Positions 50,653 through 59,251 of a stretch of 64,000 nt of DNA are shown piece by piece. This stretch comes from Pontiellaceae bacterium B12227 (GTDB lineage Bacteria; Verrucomicrobiota; Kiritimatiellia; Kiritimatiellales; Pontiellaceae), in contig JAROAZ010000023.1 of the NCBI GenBank assembly GCA_029432775.1, positions 45,860 to 109,859 on the forward strand. Reading direction: 5' to 3'. Below the pieces are notes generated by a model, which was given only the letters and a program-made list of their open reading frames with translations, did no database searches and was not told the origin of the DNA. Within the stretch, counting starts at the first letter, position 1; every line of letters begins with the position of its first letter. The position numbers and the translations under genes were made by a program.

Positions 50653-51540
50653 TCAGAAGCTCAGCGAGAGCCCGGCATAGGGGCCGTCGTTATAACGGCC
50701 GTTGTCGCTCCGACTGAACCACAGCCAGCGGTAGCCGGCCCGGAGCTGGATGTAACGATAGCCCAGGCACGCAGAAAGATCGTAGTCACCGATATTAAAC
50801 ACATAGCCGGAATAATCCGCTTCATACCAGGCCGAACGGAATTCAAAACCGAGCCAGTCAGTCGGATGGTATTTCAGCGGAAGGGTGACAGCAACGGAAC
50901 TATCGTCCGACAGATCTCCGTCTTGCTTCGCCACACCGACGCCCAACGCCAATTCAATGGTGCCCGGGAAGGCTGCGGGCCAGCGGAAGCCGTAGCGCAA
51001 CATGCCATAATACTGGTTGATCTGCTGGGTCAGATCCGCCAACGAATCATCGTATCTCGTCGAGCGCGCCTGAAAGGCAATGGCTTTATAGCCCACCTCA
51101 ACCCGGCCATCGATGGCGGAGTTGTCGCCGTCGATATACTGCCAGTTCAGGTCAGCACGGACATAGGGCATGATGGATTCACCCTGCTGATGCTTTGGCC
51201 GATAAATTCCTCCGTCTTCAGCCCAGCCCTCTTCCTGTGCATTCATGGAAGCATTCGGATCATCCGAGCGATAGCGGAACGGACCGGCAACGAGCCAGCC
51301 CCAGAAATCTCCGGCAAAACCACTGCCACTACTCGCAGCGGACTCAGAAGGAAAGGTTCCGGAACCGAATGAGGAATTTGCAGCGTTAGACTGATGGGGC
51401 GGTTTTTCCGGCTTCGGCGTACTTTCCGCGGCCTTCTTTTCCGCATCCCTTTTCAGCTCGCCAAGTCCTGCGCCCATAGAAGAGCACGCCAACGAAACCG
51501 CCAGCGTGCCCAACAAAAGCCTAGATTGAAGCAAAGCCAT
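50653..51540 (-). CDS. Predicted outer-membrane beta-barrel protein
   Basis: 295 residues with a signal peptide (to about residue 24), a Pro/Ser-rich linker and, from about residue 110, alternating amphipathic strands ending in an aromatic residue (YAGLSLSF), as in outer-membrane barrels. No specific family recognised. It starts 3 nt after the ilvD stop and so is probably co-transcribed with it. Confidence 0.65.
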   Translation of the reverse strand: MALLQSRLLLGTLAVSLACSSMGAGLGELKRDAEKKAAESTPKPEKPPHQSNAANSSFGSGTFPSESAASSGSGFAGDFWGWLVAGPFRYRSDDPNASMNAQEEGWAEDGGIYRPKHQQGESIMPYVRADLNWQYIDGDNSAIDGRVEVGYKAIAFQARSTRYDDSLADLTQQINQYYGMLRYGFRWPAAFPGTIELALGVGVAKQDGDLSDDSSVAVTLPLKYHPTDWLGFEFRSAWYEADYSGYVFNIGDYDLSACLGYRYIQLRAGYRWLWFSRSDNGRYNDGPYAGLSLSF

Positions 51541-51543
51541 ATG

Positions 51544-53214
51544 TCAGCCCTGCAAAACCGCTCCATTACTGGCGTTCGTCGCCATTTTGGCATAGCGCGC
51601 AAGCCAGCCGGTTGTGAAGCGCGGTGCAGGCTCCTTCCAACTCTTCCGACGCTCAGCAAGCTCCTCATCGGACAGTTGGACCGCAAGTTTGTTGTTCGGA
51701 ATATCGATTTCGATGACGTCGCCTTCACGAATCAGCCCAATCGGGCCGCCTTCGGCCGCTTCCGGAGAAATATGGCCGATGCAGGCGCCGTGGGTCCCGC
51801 CGCTGAAGCGGCCGTCCGTAATCAGCGCCACACTGTCGCCGAGGCCCTGCCCCATGATATAAGAGGTCGGCGCGAGCATTTCCTGCATTCCCGGTCCGCC
51901 TTTCGGTCCTTCGTAGCGAATGACCACCACATCGCCGGCCTTCACCTTGCCCTCGAGAATGCCTTCGCAGGCTTCTTCCTGCGATTCAAAAATGACCGCC
52001 GGGCCGGTGTGAACCAGCATTTTCGGGTCAACGCCCGCACTTTTCACCACGCAACCTCCTTCGGCCAGATTACCCCAAAGAATGGACAGGCCGCCGGTTT
52101 CCGAATATGCGTGCTCCAGGTCTCGAATGCATTCGAGATCCTGACTGGCCAGCCCTTCAATGTTTTCGCCGAGGGTTTTACCGGTCACGGTCGGGCAGTC
52201 GAGCGTCAGCAGATCGTCCTTCTTGGCCGTTTCGGCAAGAATGGCGCTGATGCCGCCAGCCGCATGCACATCTTCGATGTGATAGTGCGAGGACGGCGAA
52301 ACTTTACAAATATTCGGGCACTTTTTAGACACCGCGTTAATGCGGTCGAGGTCATATTCAACCCCTGCTTCTTTAGCAATCGCCAGCGTGTGCAGCACGG
52401 TGTTAGTGCTGCCGCCCATCGCCATATCCAATGCAAAAGCGTTATCGAGCGACTCCTGCGTAACGATATCCCGTGGCAGCGGTCCGTCGGCATAGGCCAT
52501 TTCCACTGCGCGTTTGGCGGCATCTTTCCAGAGCTGATGACGCGCCGGATCGAGCGCCAGAATGGTTCCGTTGCCCGGAAGTGCCAGGCCGATGGCTTCG
52601 CACAGGCAGTTCATGGAGTTCGCGGTGAACATACCGGAACAGGAGCCCTGGCCCGGGCAGCCCTTGCATTCGATTTCTTCCAGCTCTTCATCGGTAATGG
52701 CGCCCTGCTTATGCTCGGCAACCGCTTCAAATACGCTGATCAGGTCGACCACTTTGCCGTCTTTGGTTTTACCGGCTTTCATCGGGCCGCCGCTGGCAAA
52801 GATGGTCGGAATGTTCACGCGCATCGCGCCCATGATCATTCCGGGTACAATTTTATCGCAGTTGGGGATGCAGATCATGGCATCAAAGGCGTGCGCACCC
52901 ACCATGGTTTCCACCGAATCGGCAATCAGTTCGCGGCTCGGCAGGGAATATTTCATGCCGGAATGCCCCATGGCAATACCGTCGCAAACGCCGATCATGT
53001 TGAACTCAATCGGAGTGCCGCCGGCTTCGCGGACGGCGTCTTTGACAATCCTGCCGACCTGATCTAGATGGGCGTGCCCTGGAATGACCTCGTTGAAAGC
53101 GTTACAAACTGCGATGAACGGCTTTTTGATGTCGTCAGATGACATTCCAGTGGCCCGCATGAGGCTGCGGTGCGGAGCCCGTTCGATTCCTTTTTTCGTT
53201 TTATCACTGCGCAT
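51544..53214 (-). CDS. ilvD: Dihydroxy-acid dehydratase
   Basis: 556 residues. Catalyses dehydration of 2,3-dihydroxy-isovalerate and -methylvalerate in valine, leucine and isoleucine synthesis. The Fe-S cysteines lie in AVCNAFNEV, PNCDKIVPG and KGCPGQGSCSGMFTANSM; the conserved DGRFSGGTHG is near the C-terminus. AAAGGA precedes the ATG. The pairing with an outer-membrane protein gene downstream is odd. No dispersed palindrome lies inside. Confidence 0.95.
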   Translation of the reverse strand: MRSDKTKKGIERAPHRSLMRATGMSSDDIKKPFIAVCNAFNEVIPGHAHLDQVGRIVKDAVREAGGTPIEFNMIGVCDGIAMGHSGMKYSLPSRELIADSVETMVGAHAFDAMICIPNCDKIVPGMIMGAMRVNIPTIFASGGPMKAGKTKDGKVVDLISVFEAVAEHKQGAITDEELEEIECKGCPGQGSCSGMFTANSMNCLCEAIGLALPGNGTILALDPARHQLWKDAAKRAVEMAYADGPLPRDIVTQESLDNAFALDMAMGGSTNTVLHTLAIAKEAGVEYDLDRINAVSKKCPNICKVSPSSHYHIEDVHAAGGISAILAETAKKDDLLTLDCPTVTGKTLGENIEGLASQDLECIRDLEHAYSETGGLSILWGNLAEGGCVVKSAGVDPKMLVHTGPAVIFESQEEACEGILEGKVKAGDVVVIRYEGPKGGPGMQEMLAPTSYIMGQGLGDSVALITDGRFSGGTHGACIGHISPEAAEGGPIGLIREGDVIEIDIPNNKLAVQLSDEELAERRKSWKEPAPRFTTGWLARYAKMATNASNGAVLQG

Positions 53215-53296
53215 AGCGAAATCCTTTCCTTGCGGCGTTAATTGCAGGGGATACTATCAAAGCCCGCTCTGAAGTAAATACCCGCCTACACAAAGA

Positions 53297-53319
53297 AAGC
53301 CGCCCCGACAGAGCGGCTT
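53297..53319 (-). terminator. Terminator of the minus-strand barrel gene
   Basis: AAGCCGC/GCGGCTT stem followed on the minus strand by TTTCTTTG, 22 nt after the stop at 53342. A dispersed palindrome (53318) touches its right arm. Confidence 0.65.
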
Positions 53320-53341
53320 CCAACCATTGGAAAAACCGGGA

Positions 53342-54217
53342 TCAGAATTTTACAGCAAAAACAAGCCCCCCATGAACGCCACCACCGGAGAGTGTGACTT
53401 CGGTCGTAGAGCCTGAATATTTTTCAACTTCCGACATACTTTCAAAGGTCATATAACCTGCCTCAATCCCCAGCTCCATCCGTTCTCCGATGAGATAGTA
53501 ACAACCGGCTTTCACGGCTAACGATACATACGCTCCCTCCTCCTCTTCACCGGGAAAATCACTCTGATCAGCAATACCGAGGCCTACAGTTCCTCCAAGC
53601 TCAATCACAAGGGCTTCTGTCGGGCGGTATACAAACCCGCCCCCGCCAGTCAATCCCACAATATCCATCTCTACCTCATAGCCGCCGGGCCCTTCACCCA
53701 CCGCATTTGCAAAGAACACACCTCCACATGCCACGGCTCCGAACTCATTACCGCCGTCTCTCCCCAGAAATCGCTTCATGTACATAATGTCAATCTGCGC
53801 CCCCATCTTGTCGTCCAGAGAGGTCACACTGTATTCATTGTCACTTGGACCGTCATACCGATCGTGCTCCACTTCGCTCACACCCGGGTGATTCCTTACC
53901 GCAACCCGAATTCCACCCTTACTCGCGGCATGTTTCTCAGCCCGCACTTTCGCCGGAGTCACCAGCACAAGAGGGGCCGATGCAGTCGCCCCCTCCAACC
54001 TCGCTTCTGTCATCTCAAGCCCCCGTGTTGCGTTAGCATCCTGAGGCTTATAAGCCAGCGCCATCGAAAAGCTCATCTTGGCAGCTTCCAGATCGCCTTT
54101 TTTCACAGAAGCGATCCCCTGCTCATACCACTTGGAACATTCCTCTTCCATGATTCCGGAAAAACCGGACATCGTGGTGATCAGTATTGCAACGAGAATG
54201 ATTCCTACCGTTTTCAT
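53342..54217 (-). CDS. Secreted barrel-like protein with TPR-like N-terminus (paralogue 1)
   Basis: 291 residues from an ATG preceded by GGAGG; a signal peptide covers about residues 1-20. Residues ~25-65 (YEQGIASVKKGDLEAAKMSF) form a single TPR-like helix pair; the rest is glycine-rich, aromatic-ended strand sequence typical of an outer-membrane barrel (ends GLVFAVKF). The following gene on the same strand upstream has the same plan. Function unknown. An earlier ATG at 54394 would extend through the preceding gene's terminator region and lacks a ribosome site. Confidence 0.65.
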   Translation of the reverse strand: MKTVGIILVAILITTMSGFSGIMEEECSKWYEQGIASVKKGDLEAAKMSFSMALAYKPQDANATRGLEMTEARLEGATASAPLVLVTPAKVRAEKHAASKGGIRVAVRNHPGVSEVEHDRYDGPSDNEYSVTSLDDKMGAQIDIMYMKRFLGRDGGNEFGAVACGGVFFANAVGEGPGGYEVEMDIVGLTGGGGFVYRPTEALVIELGGTVGLGIADQSDFPGEEEEGAYVSLAVKAGCYYLIGERMELGIEAGYMTFESMSEVEKYSGSTTEVTLSGGGVHGGLVFAVKF

Positions 54218-54296
54218 GACGTGCCTCCGGGTTTCTTTCTGTGCTTCTACCCACTCATGCGAAAACCACCAACAAAGTGCGCAAGAAAGCAGGGCG

Positions 54297-55028
54297 TTAA
54301 AAATTGAATGAGCCGGCCAGAGCAACCCGTGCCCCGCTGCCTCCGGTGCTGCCACTGTATTCGAAGCGGCCATATCCAACCTCAAGGCCAACACCGACTC
54401 TCCCGCTCACCACATGCACACCGCCCTTTACCCCGTAGTGTATGGATGGGAGCAGGGCCCCCAATCCCAAGTAGGGCGACAGCTCGACAATCACATTTTT
54501 ATTAACCCGGGCAGCCACGCCTAGCTCACCCATAAAACCGATAGCGAACGCATCATAACTTTCGCCGGTAACCTCGACGCCCTTGTTGTAGGCCAGGAAC
54601 AGGCCTCCGCCATAGAGGAACCCAACGTTTGGATGATTCTCTCCCCAGCGGGTTTTCACATACAAAACCTCAAACTGCATGCCACCATCCTCCGAGACCC
54701 CTTCCGTCTCGCTCGCGTTGTCTATTCCGGGAGTACTACCGAAAGAGACCCGAATCGAGTTCCTGCGTGGATTCTGTATTCGCGGGTTTTTCCCCCGATT
54801 CGCTTCCAATCGCTGGAGGGTTACATCGAATCCCTCCTGGGCATAAGGGTGCTCGGGATTATGGAACAGCGCATTCGCAAAGCTTCTGTTGGCCCGTACC
54901 AAATCGCCCCGCTTAACATAGTTGATCCCCTTTTCATACCAAGCCGCACCGCGCTCAATATTGACTTCAGCAATATTCTCTGCCGGGAAAAACAGGAGAG
55001 CAAAAACAAGGGATAATGTCCGCCACAT
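54297..55028 (-). CDS. Secreted barrel-like protein with TPR-like N-terminus (paralogue 2)
   Basis: 243 residues; signal peptide to about residue 20. WYEKGINYVKRGDLVRANRSF repeats the TPR-like helix pair of the neighbouring gene and the C-terminus (RVALAGSFNF) has the strand pattern of an outer-membrane barrel. GGAGGT precedes the ATG. The two genes, 79 nt apart, are a tandem duplication and probably an operon. Confidence 0.65.
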   Translation of the reverse strand: MWRTLSLVFALLFFPAENIAEVNIERGAAWYEKGINYVKRGDLVRANRSFANALFHNPEHPYAQEGFDVTLQRLEANRGKNPRIQNPRRNSIRVSFGSTPGIDNASETEGVSEDGGMQFEVLYVKTRWGENHPNVGFLYGGGLFLAYNKGVEVTGESYDAFAIGFMGELGVAARVNKNVIVELSPYLGLGALLPSIHYGVKGGVHVVSGRVGVGLEVGYGRFEYSGSTGGSGARVALAGSFNF

Positions 55029-55122
55029 ATCAAACCTCCATTCAGATATGCGAAATCCGGCGGAACTATACGCAAAAAGCCACCCCGAATGGAACGGCTT
55101 CCAAACGCTGGAACCCTCAGAA

Positions 55123-55205
55123 TTTCACACTTTCAAATGTGTGAAATTAATTAATGCACTAAAACAAAGGTCTTAGATTGGTTTCACACTTTTAGATGTG
55201 TGATA
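55123..55205. promoter_or_regulatory. Two TTTCACAC/GTGTGAAA palindromes
   Basis: TTTCACAC-N8-GTGTGAAA at 55123-55146 and a near copy TTTCACAC-N8-GTGTGATA at 55182-55205, in the gap upstream of the barrel pair and downstream of the aldo/keto reductase stop. They match the perfect palindrome at 10373. Probable operators for one regulator; no candidate gene is adjacent. Confidence 0.5.
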
Positions 55206-55236
55206 TGACGGTCCATTCAATACAATTGCGGCCCGC

Positions 55237-56175
55237 TTACAATGTGGCCGCAAGCCTCTCAAGCCGTTCGCAGAGCTCAGCACCCAGCGCGGCCATTTCA
55301 GCGGCGGCGATGGCGGAGCGGTAGTCTTCGATATTTTTGGCACCCATACAGATGGTATGCGCACCGGGCTGATCGAGCACCCAGCGAATGGCGGCTTGTC
55401 CCATCGTCATTCCCTCCGGCAGAGCATCAGCCAGAACGGAAAAGCGGGAATAGTCTTCATCCGCACACCAATTCGAGCGGTTATCATCGCCCCGGAACTC
55501 CGGCTTCTTCGTAAAATACTTACCGCTCAGACGCCCCTGCGCCATCACCCCGCGCAGCTGGGTGCCCAGCCCATGGTCCTGCGCCAGTTTCCAACCATTG
55601 GAAGCCGGCTCCAGCAAACTGGTCGGAAACTGCACCACTTCCACATTCCCGGTTCCGATCATGGTTTCCAATAGTTGGAAGTCGCCGGTCGAGATTCCAT
55701 ACGCTCGGATTTTTCCATCGGCCTTCGCCTGCTCCAGAATTGCACGGCCTGCATCGAGGTCTTCCACCTCCGGTGCACAATGATACAGATAGACATCGAT
55801 ATAATCCGTGCCCATCCGCTTCAGCGATCCTTCAAGGCTCGGAAGAATGGTCGGTGGCGATGAATCGTCAATCCGAACATTATTCGGCCCGACGCGATAA
55901 CCGAACTTGGTGGAGATCACCCAGTCATCGCGCCGCCCTTTCAACGCTTCGCCCACGCGCCGTTCCGATTCGCCGGCGGAATATTGCTCGGCCGTGTCGA
56001 TTGCATTAATCCCCAGGTCGCCCAGTTCATGAATCATGCGGATGACATTTTCCTTGCCGGGGTCTGGATGCCCGTCCGGCTGGCCATCAAAAAAGAGCGG
56101 CCCGCCGAGCTGCCACGCGCCGATAGTTAGGGGGGAGACTTCGATTCCAGTGTTGCCTAATGTGTTTTTCTTCAT
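55237..56175 (-). CDS. Aldo/keto reductase
   Basis: 312 residues, a TIM-barrel NADPH-dependent oxidoreductase. The catalytic tetrad is visible: Asp in AIDTAEQYSAGESE (with Tyr), Lys in STKFGYRV and His in VYLYHCAPE. Substrate not deducible. The ATG at 56175 follows AAAGGA; a more upstream ATG (56232) lies in the heptamer array. Two dispersed palindromes inside. Confidence 0.9.
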   Translation of the reverse strand: MKKNTLGNTGIEVSPLTIGAWQLGGPLFFDGQPDGHPDPGKENVIRMIHELGDLGINAIDTAEQYSAGESERRVGEALKGRRDDWVISTKFGYRVGPNNVRIDDSSPPTILPSLEGSLKRMGTDYIDVYLYHCAPEVEDLDAGRAILEQAKADGKIRAYGISTGDFQLLETMIGTGNVEVVQFPTSLLEPASNGWKLAQDHGLGTQLRGVMAQGRLSGKYFTKKPEFRGDDNRSNWCADEDYSRFSVLADALPEGMTMGQAAIRWVLDQPGAHTICMGAKNIEDYRSAIAAAEMAALGAELCERLERLAATL

Positions 56176-56192
56176 CCTTAAAGTCCTTTTTC

Positions 56193-56227
56193 GAGCCGTG
56201 AGCCGTGAGCCGTGAGCCGTGAGCCGT
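56193..56227. repeat. Heptanucleotide tandem repeat, 5 units of GAGCCGT
   Basis: Five perfect units just upstream of the aldo/keto reductase start and within its leader region. Shares the CGTGAG core with the array at 50519. A change in copy number would alter the leader length. Confidence 0.9.
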
Positions 56228-56264
56228 GACAATCACGATTCACGCCTCAATCGTCACGCCTTTT

Positions 56265-57056
56265 TTACCAAACCGTGTTAATGCTTCCCCCATCGACTGC
56301 AATCGTCTGGCCGGTGATATAACTCGCGGCATCGGACAGCAGAAAGGCACCGAGTTTACCGAACTCCTCGATCGTTCCATATCGGCCCAGCGGGATGCCC
56401 AATTCATTTGCGGTTTTAATATCCTCAACGGAGAGGTCACGCGCGGTGGCGTTCATCGTGTCGAGCGATTGGACGCGGTCGGTATCAATCCGCCCCGGCA
56501 TCAGATTATTCACCCGTATATTTTCGGGCGCCAGTTGTTTGGAAAGACTCTTCGCCAGACTGGTCACCCCCGAACGCATGACATTGGAGAGCAGCAGGAA
56601 ATCGATCGGCTCCTTCACAGAAACCGACGTGATGGTAAGGATGGAGCCGCCGCCGGCTTCACGCATGGACGGCAGTACTGCGCGGATCATACGAACCGAA
56701 CTCATGAGCGTCAGGTTGAAGGCCGCCAACCAATCGGCATCTGAAAAATCTTCGAATTTTCCGGCCGGCGGACCGCCCGCGTTCACCACCAGTTTATCCA
56801 CACCGCCAAATTCGTTGGTGGTGTTTTCCAACCATTGGAAGATGGAATCGGGATCGGATGCATCCAGCACATTCGGCAGCACCTCCGCCCCCGTTTCCTC
56901 AATCAGCACATCCGCCGCATCGAACACTTCGGCTTCCGTTCGTGCGCCGATGGAAACCAGTGCGCCTTCCTTGGCCAGTTCCCGCGCAATGCCATAACCC
57001 AGCCCTTTACTCGACGCGGCAACCATTGCCACTTTCCCATGCAATCCAACATCCAT
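56265..57056 (-). CDS. Short-chain dehydrogenase/reductase (3-oxoacyl-ACP-reductase-like)
   Basis: 263 residues. The dinucleotide-binding segment ASSKGLGYGIA replaces the usual TGxxxGxG (a feature of the 7alpha-HSDH/FabG-like subgroup), followed by NAGGPPAG. The Tyr of the catalytic YxxxK is not in its usual place: the segment reads SNVMRSGVTSLAKSL, so the activity may differ. TGGAG precedes the ATG at 57056. Lies 27 nt after the CPBP gene on the same strand. Confidence 0.8.
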   Translation of the reverse strand: MDVGLHGKVAMVAASSKGLGYGIARELAKEGALVSIGARTEAEVFDAADVLIEETGAEVLPNVLDASDPDSIFQWLENTTNEFGGVDKLVVNAGGPPAGKFEDFSDADWLAAFNLTLMSSVRMIRAVLPSMREAGGGSILTITSVSVKEPIDFLLLSNVMRSGVTSLAKSLSKQLAPENIRVNNLMPGRIDTDRVQSLDTMNATARDLSVEDIKTANELGIPLGRYGTIEEFGKLGAFLLSDAASYITGQTIAVDGGSINTVW

Positions 57057-57082
57057 AATTGATCTCCAAAAACGTTGCGCCA

Positions 57083-57688
57083 TTAAAGCAGAAAACAAAC
57101 ACCTACCACAACCCCTGCATCCGCCGCCGCGTGCGTAAGCACCGGCAGCCCATACCCGCCGAACTTATCCGCCGCCCAGCGCCAGAAAAAAGAACTGCCG
57201 GCCAGCACACCGAACACCAGAAACAGCCACGGCCAGAACAGCAGCTCGTGCAAAACCAGCACATGATAGCCCGCAAACAAAAGATCCTGCCAACACAATC
57301 CCTTCACGCGATCCGGCGCAATCCCCCGCCAGTGAATCTCTTCCAGCACCGGATGGATGATGGAGAAATAGGGAATCAGCAAAAACCACGACCAGCCCGT
57401 CAGCCCATATTTTGCCAGCCACTCCGGCAGGATATTTTCCGAGGATTGGAAAAACGGCCACATAAAATAGATCACCGGCGCGGCCATGGCGCAGACGACT
57501 GCGCCCGGGATCAGCAGCGGCGTTCTCAGTCCGCCCCACACCGTTTTCCAACCATCGGAAGGTTTGCGCCAAAACAGGAACAGCAGAATGCCGGCGTGAT
57601 ACAGCAATATCGTCACCCACGCATTGTGGAATGTTTTCATACCCAGCAACACAGCAAAGTAGGGAATCAGCGCGGCCCAAAGTTTCAT
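57083..57688 (-). CDS. CPBP-family intramembrane protease
   Basis: 201 residues, about six membrane helices. The motifs of the CPBP (CAAX/Abi) proteases are present: HPVLEEIHWRG (EE-x3-R), FAGYHVLVLH and the third His in LTHAAADAG. These process or modify small membrane peptides. AAGGA precedes the ATG. Two dispersed palindromes inside (57437, 57546). Confidence 0.8.
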   Translation of the reverse strand: MKLWAALIPYFAVLLGMKTFHNAWVTILLYHAGILLFLFWRKPSDGWKTVWGGLRTPLLIPGAVVCAMAAPVIYFMWPFFQSSENILPEWLAKYGLTGWSWFLLIPYFSIIHPVLEEIHWRGIAPDRVKGLCWQDLLFAGYHVLVLHELLFWPWLFLVFGVLAGSSFFWRWAADKFGGYGLPVLTHAAADAGVVVGVCFLL

Positions 57689-57700
57689 CTGCAGATCCTT

Positions 57701-59149
57701 TTAGATTAATTTAAGCTTAGCGGTTGCTTTGGCCGCCATTCGCAACAGAACAACTCCGTGGCGCCAACGGCTGATATTGGTGTCGCCATAGGTTCGCGCA
57801 CCGTAACGGATAGGAAGTTCCTGAATTTTAAGATTCAGTTTAGCGGCACCAAAGAGCAGGTCAAAATCTCCGAATGGATCCAGCTTGCCGAAATAGGCCC
57901 GGTTCGCGGCAATCTGTTCGTAATCTTTTTTCCACAGCACTTTCGTTCCACACAGTGTATCGCGCAAGGGCTGACCGAGCAGCCAGGAAAACAGCAGTCC
58001 GAAAAATTTGTTACCAACCATATTAAAAAAGCGCATCGACCGGTCGCCCAGCGGATAGACCAGCCGAACCCCGTTAATGAATTCGCCCTTACCGGAAACC
58101 AGCGCATCATAAAAACGAGGCAGCTCTTCGGGCGCAACGGTTCCATCGGCATCAAGAATCATCAGCACGTCGCCGGTGGCACATTCAAACGCGGCGCGCA
58201 CGGCATCGCCTTTCCCCTGGCCGGTTTGTCGAATCAGTCGCCCGTTTTGTTCAGGGAAGTCCGGCAGCAGTTTTTCGATGACGGCATAGGTGTCGTCGGA
58301 AGAGCCGCCCTCCACAAAAATGATTTCCGTGGATGCACCCATTGCGGGTACCCGCTCCAACAGGTTTTTAATATTTCCGGCTTCGTTACGCGCGGGGATC
58401 ACCACCGTGACCGACGGAGGCTGACTGAGCGGTTCCGGCACCGGTCGGGCAATGAAAAAGTGGGTCAGATCGAAGGCACGAACAAGCGGAAGATGCGCCA
58501 GCACCCGATTGAACAGCCGGGTCAGAACCGGAACGTTCAAGGGAAACAGAATCAACGGCCGACGCTGCACCAGCTCAAAGCCGCTGAGCTTAAGCAGCCC
58601 TTCGAGATCTTCCGGCGTAAGCCAGTTTTGCTCCTGCTGAGGATCCAGCAGCCCCAGCCGCCGCGCGAAGGACAGCATCGGCCCCCAAAGATTATTGTGA
58701 AAATTCAGCACCAGCCGGGTCGCAGGATGGCAGCAGGATTTGAGGGCCGTGAGCACCTGCTGCACATCCCACAGATCGTTCACCAGATCTGAAAGAATAA
58801 TGACATCGAACGGCTCATCGAAGCTCAGCGCGTGGGCGTCCTGCTCGAGGAAGGTCAAATGCGGATAGTTCTGCCGCGCCTGTTCCAAGATCGCCGGCGA
58901 AAAATCCAGCCCCACGCCGTACTCAGGCGCCACCGCATTCAGCAAGTCGCCATTCCCACACCCGATCTCCAGCACCCGCTGATTGCGGGGCACAAACAGT
59001 TGATAATAGCGCTGAAGCTGTCGCTGATAGCCCGCACCCAGCGTGCCGGACTTTTGCGGTCGGGCAGCCATCTTCTCATAGTGCGCCTTTCGACGGTTCA
59101 CATACAGCTCCCGAGCCTGACTGGATGAGTTTTCTGATACAACTTCCAT
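57701..59149 (-). CDS. Fused SAM methyltransferase and family 2 glycosyltransferase
   Basis: About 482 residues. The N-terminal ~210 residues are a class I methyltransferase (VLEIGCGNGDLL, then DVIILSDLVNDLW). The C-terminal ~240 are a GT-A glycosyltransferase of family 2 with VTVVIPARNEAGNI, MILDADGT (the DXD-like motif) and GTKVLWKKDYE, resembling dolichol-phosphate-mannose-synthase-like enzymes. A single chain would couple methylation with sugar transfer to a lipid carrier; it is near the epimerase and membrane glycosyltransferase genes on the other strand, so surface glycan building is likely. The ATG at 59191 is an alternative start. Confidence 0.82.
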   Translation of the reverse strand: MEVVSENSSSQARELYVNRRKAHYEKMAARPQKSGTLGAGYQRQLQRYYQLFVPRNQRVLEIGCGNGDLLNAVAPEYGVGLDFSPAILEQARQNYPHLTFLEQDAHALSFDEPFDVIILSDLVNDLWDVQQVLTALKSCCHPATRLVLNFHNNLWGPMLSFARRLGLLDPQQEQNWLTPEDLEGLLKLSGFELVQRRPLILFPLNVPVLTRLFNRVLAHLPLVRAFDLTHFFIARPVPEPLSQPPSVTVVIPARNEAGNIKNLLERVPAMGASTEIIFVEGGSSDDTYAVIEKLLPDFPEQNGRLIRQTGQGKGDAVRAAFECATGDVLMILDADGTVAPEELPRFYDALVSGKGEFINGVRLVYPLGDRSMRFFNMVGNKFFGLLFSWLLGQPLRDTLCGTKVLWKKDYEQIAANRAYFGKLDPFGDFDLLFGAAKLNLKIQELPIRYGARTYGDTNISRWRHGVVLLRMAAKATAKLKLI

Positions 59150-59251
59150 AGAACTGATTTTTACCTGCACCCTCCAGGCGATACGACTCATTTCCTTGAC
59201 TGTTTATGCATCCCGCCTACGATGGGGCGTTTATTGAATACGGAGTTTAAA

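Noticed and set aside
51394..53067. 557-codon open frame opposite ilvD
   Set aside because: Shadow frame of a highly conserved gene.
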